From positions 1 to 5,154 of the forward strand of contig CANFCA010000111.1 in the NCBI GenBank assembly GCA_947445045.1: a stretch of 5,154 nucleotides of DNA, read 5' to 3'. The position numbers and the translations under genes were made by a program. Within the stretch, counting starts at the first letter, position 1. Every line of letters starts with the position of its first letter. The notes under the pieces were generated by a model. It searched no databases. It was given only the letters and a program-made list of their open reading frames with translations, and was not told the DNA's origin. Shown here one piece after another: positions 1-4,904 of this stretch. Origin of the DNA: Gallionellaceae bacterium. Lineage in GTDB: Bacteria > Pseudomonadota > Gammaproteobacteria > Burkholderiales > Gallionellaceae.

Positions 1-483
1 CAAGGCCAAGGTGACCATATCTCCATTTGCCACGTGGCTGATTTCATGCGCGAGTACGGCCTCTGCTTCGTCCTTGCTCATGTTATCCAACAAGCCGCGA
101 CTCACTGCCACCAACGCATTGTTACGATTCCAACCTGTGGCAAACGCGTTCACATCGGGTGCCTCGTAAATCGCCACTTCCGGCATACCGATACCCGCTG
201 AGAGTGCTTGGCGCTTCACCGTTTCCACCAGCCAACGCTCTGTTGGATCAACTGGATTTTCTATCACTTGCGCACCCACCATGCGCTTTGCCGACCACTT
301 GGACATGAACAAGGAAATTATCGAACCCGCGAAACCAATTACCATGGACATCACCAACAGGTTGCTAAAGTTAATGCCGCCGCTTTCGTTCAGCATGCGA
401 TCTACGCCGAGCAGACGCAGCGTCACATTGATGACCAACATCACCGCAAGATTGGTCACGATAAACAAGAAAATTCGTTTCAT
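1..483 (-). CDS. htpX: Membrane zinc metalloprotease HtpX (M48 family), N-terminal 161 residues, C-terminus beyond window
   Basis: HtpX is an inner-membrane, heat-inducible zinc protease that degrades misfolded membrane proteins together with FtsH. Reading leftward from ATG at 483-481, the protein begins [18 protein letters not shown], a first membrane segment (about residues 4-20). A second hydrophobic segment (about 40-60) is followed by [11 protein letters not shown]. The cytosolic part contains ERWLVETV, the family signature [12 protein letters not shown], and [18 protein letters not shown], whose zinc-binding HEISH motif gives H146, E147 and H150. About 161 of the roughly 290 residues usual for the family are present; the third zinc ligand and the later membrane segments lie off the left edge. 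The start is supported by GGAGA (complement of 491-495) seven bases upstream. No frameshift is seen. It is divergent from the membrane-protein gene at 639 and has a heat-shock-type promoter upstream. Identification is very secure. Confidence 0.96.
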   Translation of the reverse strand, partial: MKRIFLFIVTNLAVMLVINVTLRLLGVDRMLNESGGINFSNLLVMSMVIGFAGSIISLFMSKWSAKRMVGAQVIENPVDPTERWLVETVKRQALSAGIGMPEVAIYEAPDVNAFATGWNRNNALVAVSRGLLDNMSKDEAEAVLAHEISHVANGDMVTLAL

Positions 484-550
484 ACTTTTATCTCCAAATA
501 TCTAAACAAGCGGCGCACAGTCTACCACTGACATTTGCCGCGTTTGGGCA

Positions 551-579
551 AGATTGGGTTCACCACTCATGATTTCAAG
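551..579 (-). promoter_or_regulatory. Candidate sigma-32 (heat-shock) promoter of htpX
   Basis: On the minus strand, CTTGAAA (complement of 573-579) is followed after 14 bases by CCCAATCT (complement of 551-558). This matches the RpoH consensus CTTGAAA-N(11-16)-CCCCATnT at all but one specified position, with the usual spacing. Transcription would start near 545 and give a leader of about 60 bases before the htpX ATG. htpX belongs to the sigma-32 regulon in E. coli, so the site fits the gene. I found no convincing sigma-70 promoter for htpX in the same gap. Confidence 0.6.
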
Positions 580-638
580 TGCCGCTTCTACAGTGATAAA
601 CTATATACTCATTTTGATAGCGTACTTACCTATACCTC

Positions 639-1457
639 ATGCAAGAATTACTCAACCACCCCGCCGTACAAGCCGGTTTCGCGCCATTTTTAATTGCGTT
701 AATCATCAGCGAATTATTTCTGCGCATTCGCTTGAGTGGCTTGGCAATCATCGCGGGCTTTGCGCTCACGGTTTATCTCGTCAGCGATTTCGGTATTGAG
801 CCACTCACCGCCTCGCGCAAAATTATTTGGCTGGGATTATTCAGCGCAACACTGGGACTGTTGTTTGGCTCAGCCATGTCAACTTGGCGCAGCTGGCTGA
901 TCGTTGCTTTAAGTGGAGCAGCAGCAATTTGGACATTACAGCGCATCCTTCAACAACAAGAGCTCAACATCATGTTGCAATGGGGTGCAGCCTGTGCGGC
1001 TTATGTTGCGGTATTAGTTTGGGGTATGGACAAGTTATTGGAAAAAGAGGCCTTGCGCGTCTCCTGCGCAGCCACTGCACTGGGTATCGGCACGGGTGGC
1101 GCGGCGTTAATAGGCGCATCAGCATTGCTTGGTCAATTTGGTCTCGCACTAGGGTCAGCTGCAGCCGCACATTTGGCGATTAAATTCATCAGCAACCAAC
1201 CGCTGCCAACTGGACGCATGTTCACCTTGCCTATCGCACTCATCGCGGGATTAACGGGATGCCTTGCCGTACTCAGCGCGCAACTGCCATGGTACGCGCT
1301 GGCCATTTTAGCGGGGATTCCGATTGCAGCTTGGCTAGTGCCTTTGCCTAAACAATCTATCCGAGTACAAATTTTATTACTGACTTTCGTCACATTTCTT
1401 TTTGTAGCGGGTGCGCTGTATGTGACATGGCGAGTGGCGGGGGATGTGCCGCTGTAG
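639..1457 (+). CDS. Polytopic inner-membrane protein of unknown function (272 aa)
   Basis: I do not recognise this protein. It is almost entirely hydrophobic, with roughly eight to ten membrane segments, at about residues 11-28, 32-50, 61-80, 85-100, 112-128, 141-162, 168-183, 195-213, 217-234 and 243-262. The loops between them are short and the segments are rich in Ala and Gly. No soluble domain, signal peptide or catalytic motif stands out. The longest polar stretches are near residues 53-62 and around WGMDKLLEKEALR (about 127-139). An in-frame stop (TAG, 618-620) lies 18 bases before ATG 639 and there is no ribosome binding site in between, so translation is either weakly initiated or leaderless. 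A weak extended -10 (TGaTAAACT, 594-602) could drive it. It is divergent from htpX, followed by yceI with its own promoter, and so probably monocistronic. The unbroken reading frame and codon use make a real gene likely. Confidence 0.85.
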   Translation: MQELLNHPAVQAGFAPFLIALIISELFLRIRLSGLAIIAGFALTVYLVSDFGIEPLTASRKIIWLGLFSATLGLLFGSAMSTWRSWLIVALSGAAAIWTLQRILQQQELNIMLQWGAACAAYVAVLVWGMDKLLEKEALRVSCAATALGIGTGGAALIGASALLGQFGLALGSAAAAHLAIKFISNQPLPTGRMFTLPIALIAGLTGCLAVLSAQLPWYALAILAGIPIAAWLVPLPKQSIRVQILLLTFVTFLFVAGALYVTWRVAGDVPL

Positions 1458-1482
1458 CATCCGCTCATTTTTAGATTAACCC

Positions 1483-1511
1483 TTTACAGCATCACCTGCG
1501 ATTGCTATGCT
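1483..1511 (+). promoter_or_regulatory. Sigma-70 promoter of yceI with extended -10
   Basis: A -35 box TTTACA (1483-1488) and a -10 box TATGCT (1506-1511) are separated by 17 bases. TG at 1503-1504 precedes the -10 by one base, making an extended -10 element. Transcription would begin at about 1517-1519, leaving a leader of about 42 bases before the yceI ATG at 1560. This is the best sigma-70-type promoter I can see in the window. Confidence 0.65.
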
Positions 1512-1517
1512 ACACAT

Positions 1518-1533
1518 TCAAACGCTTGTTTGA
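1518..1533. promoter_or_regulatory. Palindromic operator candidate, PsrA-like (CAAAC-N4-GTTTG)
   Basis: TCAAACGCTTGTTTGA is a perfect inverted repeat of 6-bp arms around GCTT. The core CAAAC-N4-GTTTG fits the published form of the Pseudomonas PsrA box, G/CAAAC-N(2-4)-GTTTG/C; PsrA is a TetR-family regulator that responds to long-chain fatty acids. It starts seven bases after the -10 box, right at the expected transcription start, a position where a bound repressor would block transcription. It could instead be a small leader hairpin, though a 6-bp AT-rich stem is weak. The palindrome is directly visible; the regulator is inferred. Confidence 0.45.
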
Positions 1534-1559
1534 TTTTAATTACAACTCAAGGAGTCATC

Positions 1560-2120
1560 ATGCTTAAATCCATACTCGCTCTTAGTATCGCCCTACCCCT
1601 CACCGCTTTTGCTGCCGATAGCTACACTATAGATTCGCCTCATACATTCCCGAATTTCAGTATTAACCACCTCGGCTTTTCAACCATGCAGGGACGCTTT
1701 GACGATACCAGCGGCAAGATCACTTTAGATCGCGCTGCAAAATCTGGCTCAGTGGACATCACAATCAAAACCTCGTCAATCAGTACAGGGTTTGCCAAGC
1801 GTGATGAGCATTTGAAATCACCCGATTTTTTCAATGCAGCAGAATTCCCAGCTATCACTTACAAATCTACTGCTATACATTTCAAGGGCGACACGCCTGC
1901 CAGCGTGGATGGCAACCTGACCATCTCAGGCGTGACTAAGCCAGTGACATTGAACATCGATGCATTCAATTGCGGCACAAACCCGATGAGCAAAAAAGAC
2001 GAATGCGGTGCCGCTGCAAGCGCGCAAATTAAGCGCTCTGACTTCGGCGTTAAATATGGCTTGCCGGCAGTGGGTGATGATGTGAAATTGGTGTTTGAAA
2101 TCGAAGCGATTAAAAACTGA
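1560..2120 (+). CDS. yceI: YceI-family periplasmic lipid-binding protein
   Basis: YceI proteins are secreted lipocalin-like eight-stranded barrels that bind polyisoprenoid or other long lipids. In E. coli the protein is periplasmic and induced by high pH, but its physiological job is unsettled. The 186-residue product is typical in length. It has a signal peptide MLKSILALSIALPLTAFA, probably cut after A18 (A-F-A | A-D). The mature part shows family features in order: YTIDSPHTFPNFSINHLGFS (residues 22-41), GRFDD, the IxxxSISTGFAKRDEHL segment (about 69-85), the DFFNAAEFP segment (89-97), GNLTISGVTKPV and IKRSDFGVKYGLP (157-169). Two cysteines, C138 and C149, could form a disulfide in the periplasm. 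ATG 1560 is chosen because AAGGAG (1549-1554) sits five bases upstream and the signal peptide starts there; an in-frame TTG at 1530 would add an untypical extension. It has its own promoter and terminator, so it is monocistronic. A strong call. Confidence 0.95.
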   Translation: MLKSILALSIALPLTAFAADSYTIDSPHTFPNFSINHLGFSTMQGRFDDTSGKITLDRAAKSGSVDITIKTSSISTGFAKRDEHLKSPDFFNAAEFPAITYKSTAIHFKGDTPASVDGNLTISGVTKPVTLNIDAFNCGTNPMSKKDECGAAASAQIKRSDFGVKYGLPAVGDDVKLVFEIEAIKN

Positions 2121-2130
2121 TTTTAGTTTA

Positions 2131-2171
2131 GCAATAAAAAGGCAGCCAAATCATGCTGCCTTTTTTATTGC
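2131..2171. terminator. Bidirectional intrinsic terminator between convergent genes
   Basis: A long stem is formed by 2131-2146 and 2155-2171, with the GC-rich core GGCAGC/GCTGCC next to the loop CAAATCAT (2147-2154). The A-run before the core and the T-run after it pair with each other, with one bulged base (five A against six T), and the outer GCAAT/ATTGC arms extend the stem. On the plus strand the hairpin core is followed by TTTTTT, which ends yceI. On the minus strand it is followed by TTTTT, which ends the response-regulator gene. It lies 10 bases after the yceI stop and 38 bases past the regulator stop. Confidence 0.88.
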
Positions 2172-2209
2172 CCCTCAATCTTCAAATAAATTTTCAAAGC
2201 TAGGTCATT

Positions 2210-3229
2210 CTAGATTGCAGCCAGCTCAGCTTCTTGTTCATTAAGGAATTCCCTGTATGAATATAATGGGCTGTGCAAATAATTGGCTGGCAAATCGAAC
2301 AGCGCCCAGAAATAATCCTGCTTCCCCTTCATAACTTTCGAAGGTAAACAAAATGATGTCCAACTAAGACCAATTTCCTTTAAGTACACTCCGCCCGTTT
2401 TTGAAAAAAAAGGCACTACTGACATTTTTTTTAATGCATCCAGCAATTCAGAAGGAGCATCTTGATCTTGGGCTATTTCAAGGTGTGCTTTTAAGCTAGC
2501 TCTGGTTTCAATCACCATAAGCGTAGCCTTGCCCTGAACGTCAACGAAGAGAATTCCATCCGGGTTAGGAAATAAATAATATTCTACAAAATTATTTAGA
2601 TTACAGAGCTCCTGAACAAGCTCGCCTATAACAGGATCAGACAGAAATGAATAAGAGTGGCGAGATAGTATATCTTTCAAAGTTTGCGACTGCCGATTAA
2701 AAAAGCGACGCTGCAACTTGATAATTTCCGCTTCCAACTTATCTAGCGCATCAGGATCACTTTTATTAATGAAACAATCTATCAAATTCCGGTTAAACGC
2801 ATCTACCGCTATTTTTTCATCAGCCTCGCCAGTCAGTAAAATTTTTCTGCACGGCAGCTCTCTGATTGCTTGGCAAAACTCAACGCCATTCATTTGCGGC
2901 ATTTCATAGTCAATTACCAGCACAGATGGAATGGCAAAGCGCTCTCGATTCATCACAACATGGTAAATTTGAGCGACATCAATTGAGGCATTGCGACGTT
3001 CAAAGGAACCCGTTTTTTCGTCATAACCGACAAGAACCGCGTCATGAGCCAAATGAACAGAATAGAGATGTTCGCGCTTCAGCCAACCGAGTGCGGTCTG
3101 CGGCTCGCAAAACGCTTTATTCGCAAAACGTGAACCGAGTCTAAACGCAAGGCTTTCTAGAAAGCTCTGGCTATCATCTACCAAAATGGTCAACGTAGGA
3201 TGCTGATAAATTGGTAATGTATTGTCCAT
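2210..3229 (-). CDS. Response regulator with enlarged receiver domain and non-classical output domain, LqsR-like
   Basis: This is a cytosolic two-component response regulator of 339 residues. The receiver domain spans about residues 11-172, with the acidic pair D18-D19, phosphoacceptor D107 (VLVIDYEMPQMNG), the switch threonine T133 (LLTGE) and conserved lysine K156 (INKSD). The gap from D19 to D107 is 88 residues against about 44 in CheY, so some 44 residues (roughly 50-97) are inserted before the phosphorylation strand. The C-terminal part (about 185-339) has no helix-turn-helix, GGDEF, EAL or AAA motif. It is predicted alpha/beta, with FVEYYLFPNPDGILFVD, a VQGKATLMVIE strand and APSELLDALKK. 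From memory, LqsR of Legionella has its phosphoacceptor at D108 and a similar size, and this layout fits that family. It is divergent from the kinase gene, its presumed partner. The start ATG has only GGA a few bases ahead, so initiation may be nearly leaderless. DNA binding by the output domain is not shown. Confidence 0.88.
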   Translation of the reverse strand: MDNTLPIYQHPTLTILVDDSQSFLESLAFRLGSRFANKAFCEPQTALGWLKREHLYSVHLAHDAVLVGYDEKTGSFERRNASIDVAQIYHVVMNRERFAIPSVLVIDYEMPQMNGVEFCQAIRELPCRKILLTGEADEKIAVDAFNRNLIDCFINKSDPDALDKLEAEIIKLQRRFFNRQSQTLKDILSRHSYSFLSDPVIGELVQELCNLNNFVEYYLFPNPDGILFVDVQGKATLMVIETRASLKAHLEIAQDQDAPSELLDALKKMSVVPFFSKTGGVYLKEIGLSWTSFCLPSKVMKGKQDYFWALFDLPANYLHSPLYSYREFLNEQEAELAAI

Positions 3230-3238
3230 TGTCCAAAA

Positions 3239-3267
3239 AATATAGGTGGCATTGACTCCGCTCTAAA
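3239..3267 (-). promoter_or_regulatory. Candidate sigma-70 promoter of the response regulator gene
   Basis: On the minus strand, TTTAGA (complement of 3262-3267, 4/6 to consensus) and TATATT (complement of 3239-3244, 5/6) are separated by 17 bases. Transcription would begin at about 3232, only a few bases before the ATG at 3229-3227. If real, the mRNA is leaderless or nearly so, which agrees with the lack of a good ribosome binding site. Confidence 0.4.
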
Positions 3268-3314
3268 CGGGCAATAAATTCATAAAAAAAGTTATCACTT
3301 TACTAAGATACCTA

Positions 3315-3327
3315 AATCACTGTGATT
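3315..3327. promoter_or_regulatory. 13-bp palindrome in the kinase/regulator divergent promoter region
   Basis: AATCAC-T-GTGATT is a perfect inverted repeat with 6-bp arms and a one-base centre. It lies in the 166-base gap between the divergent genes and abuts the -35 region proposed for the kinase promoter (3331). The position suits an operator controlling the kinase, or both genes. The symmetry is visible; the binding protein is unknown, and the response regulator next door is only one candidate. Confidence 0.4.
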
Positions 3328-3330
3328 GCT

Positions 3331-3360
3331 TTGCACTTTGCTCTGAAACTCGCCTATCAT
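3331..3360 (+). promoter_or_regulatory. Candidate sigma-70 promoter of the histidine kinase gene
   Basis: TTGCAC (3331-3336) and TATCAT (3355-3360, 5/6 to consensus) are separated by 18 bases. The -35 is only a half match, so an activator or the adjacent palindrome may matter. Transcription would start at about 3367, leaving a leader of about 29 bases with no clear Shine-Dalgarno sequence. Confidence 0.4.
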
Positions 3361-3395
3361 ACGGAAGAAATTAACATTAAACCCACGAAAATTCT

Positions 3396-4769
3396 ATGTA
3401 TTCTATTTTACCAACTGTTGTATCGATATTATTCCTAGGGTTTGGTTTCTTTGCTTTGGTCAGTCGTGGTTTCAGTCGTGTCAGTGTCAGTTTCTTTCTA
3501 CTTTGCCTCACAACATTCTTCTGGCAATCCACGTGGGCAGTACTTTTCCAGATTACCAATCCCAGTGTCGCGCTGTTCCTAGTCAAATTTGGCTATTTCT
3601 TCATACTGTTTCTGCCTACCAGCTTATACCATTTCCTGACCGAAATCAGCGGATGCCACAAAGAGAGGCGTTATGTCTACCTTTCATATTCTCTGGGGTT
3701 AATTCTTGCTTTTTTCCTAATGGGTACGGACTTATTTGTTAACGGATTTTATCACTACAGCTGGGGGTATTACCCTAAGGCGGGAATTCTACATCCAGTA
3801 CACCTCTTGCAAACGTTTGCCGTTGTAAGTCGAGGGCTATACATCACTTATGATGTGCAAAAATATTCATCGAATAATTTGCGCAGGCGACTCCGCTTAT
3901 GTCTTGCTGGCATACTGATTTTCCTATTTGCGTCCATCGATTACTTGTGCAATTACGGCTTCGGATTCTATCCACCCGGCGTAGTATTTATTTCAATATC
4001 ACTGGGCATCTTTACTGTTGCTATCGTCCAGTATGACTTGCTCAACCCGATGGCGCTTGCTGTTACAGTTGCACATGAAATGCGCACACCCCTTGCTACC
4101 ATCCGCAATCAAGCAACGGGCATTTCCAACTACTTACCTGATCTTCTAGAAGGTTACCGGCTGGCAGTCGAAAACAAACTCATGCTAGCCAGTATTAGCG
4201 GTAGCCACTTGAATGTCCTTTCTGGTATATCTGCACGCATCGAAAATGAAGTAAATAAGTCGAACGTGATGATAGACATGATGATGGCTTCCTCGTCAAT
4301 GGAGTGCTCTGAGGCAATTGTCTTCGAGCGCTTTTTCATCGGTGCATGTATCGCTGAAGCATTGGATCGCTACCCTTTTGAAGCTGGTGAAAAGGAGAAA
4401 GTCAGCGTAGCAATTGCAGAAGACTTTGAATTTCTCGGATCAGACACGCTTCTTGTTTTTGCCCTATTCAACTTGCTGAAGAACGGCATCCATGCGCTAA
4501 AAGAATCAGGTAAAGGTGTAATCCATATCCAGACCAAATCAGAAAATGGGCGCAATTTCATTACGATCACTGATACCGGAACTGGAATACCTAAAAATTC
4601 GCTCCCCCATGTATTTGATATGTTTTACAGCATGAGACGTCAAGGTGGCGGTTCAGGAGTCGGACTGTCTTTTTGCAAGAAAGTAATGGAAGCCTTCAAT
4701 GGGAGTATCAAATGCAATTCAATTGAAGGAAAACTCACAACATTCACTCTTGAATTTCCATCTATCTAA
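3396..4769 (+). CDS. Sensor histidine kinase with seven-segment membrane input domain, LqsS/PhcS-like
   Basis: This is an inner-membrane sensor kinase of 457 residues. Seven membrane segments (about 5-24, 30-52, 57-82, 92-113, 133-151, 167-185 and 193-212) form the input domain. LFLPTSLYHFLTE (71-83) resembles the 7TM input regions found on other kinases, and short loops suggest a ligand bound within the membrane. The kinase core is complete: H-box with H227 (VAHEMRTPLATIRNQ), a long dimerisation segment including NYLPDLLEGYRLA (245-257) and VMIDMMMAS, N-box N363 (LLKNGIHAL), D-box D393 (ITDTGTGIP), F-box HVFDMF and G2-box GGGSGVGLSFCKK. There is no PAS, HAMP or attached receiver domain, unlike Vibrio CqsS. 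The dimerisation region recalls LqsS/PhcS-type kinases from memory. It is divergent from the response regulator, its likely phosphorylation target. ATG 3396 is the first possible start after the in-frame stop at 3378-3380, though no good ribosome binding site precedes it. The signal sensed cannot be read from sequence. Confidence 0.92.
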   Translation: MYSILPTVVSILFLGFGFFALVSRGFSRVSVSFFLLCLTTFFWQSTWAVLFQITNPSVALFLVKFGYFFILFLPTSLYHFLTEISGCHKERRYVYLSYSLGLILAFFLMGTDLFVNGFYHYSWGYYPKAGILHPVHLLQTFAVVSRGLYITYDVQKYSSNNLRRRLRLCLAGILIFLFASIDYLCNYGFGFYPPGVVFISISLGIFTVAIVQYDLLNPMALAVTVAHEMRTPLATIRNQATGISNYLPDLLEGYRLAVENKLMLASISGSHLNVLSGISARIENEVNKSNVMIDMMMASSSMECSEAIVFERFFIGACIAEALDRYPFEAGEKEKVSVAIAEDFEFLGSDTLLVFALFNLLKNGIHALKESGKGVIHIQTKSENGRNFITITDTGTGIPKNSLPHVFDMFYSMRRQGGGSGVGLSFCKKVMEAFNGSIKCNSIEGKLTTFTLEFPSI

Positions 4770-4834
4770 TACAGCCAGAAAATTGGCTCTGCTCCACCTT
4801 TTGACTTTCTAAAATCTAAATATCATACCTAAGC

Positions 4835-4864
4835 ATGCGTCGTACAACTAAAGACAAGACGCAT
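4835..4864. repeat. 7-bp inverted repeat in the leader of the thioesterase gene
   Basis: ATGCGTC (4835-4841) and GACGCAT (4858-4864) are perfect inverted copies with a 16-base spacer. The repeat lies 41 bases before the ATG at 4905 and 65 bases after the kinase stop. It could be an operator with half-sites two helical turns apart (23 bp centre to centre) or a leader hairpin with a large loop. There is no T-run, so it is not a terminator. Confidence 0.45.
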
Positions 4865-4904
4865 CGGCGGCATTGCCTGCTCAATTTATTGTTAGGAGAT
4901 ATAC

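Noticed and set aside
208..531. Open frames on the plus strand over the htpX region (208-531 and 281-505)
   Set aside because: They lie antisense to the secure HtpX reading frame, which has the HEISH motif and a ribosome binding site; their translations look unlike protein domains.
535..551. TTGCC-N7-GGCAA hairpin between htpX and the membrane protein
   Set aside because: The stem is 5 bp, it lacks a T-run, and it would fall in the htpX leader near the expected start; too weak to call.
1530..1559. Upstream TTG start for yceI
   Set aside because: It would put ten extra residues before the signal peptide and place the Shine-Dalgarno sequence inside the coding region.
3321..3336. Possible CRP site (TGTGA-N6-) in the kinase promoter
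   Set aside because: The second half-site TGCAC does not match TCACA; the perfect 13-bp palindrome is the better description.
4773..4788. AGCCA-N6-TGGCT hairpin just after the kinase stop
   Set aside because: The stem is only 5 bp and there is no T-run directly after it, so it does not qualify as an intrinsic terminator; read-through into the thioesterase gene remains possible.
3308..4832. Octamers ATACCTAA and TATCATAC shared by the kinase and thioesterase upstream regions
   Set aside because: With two AT-rich regions of about 150 bases, sharing an octamer by chance is likely; the two also appear in different order and spacing.
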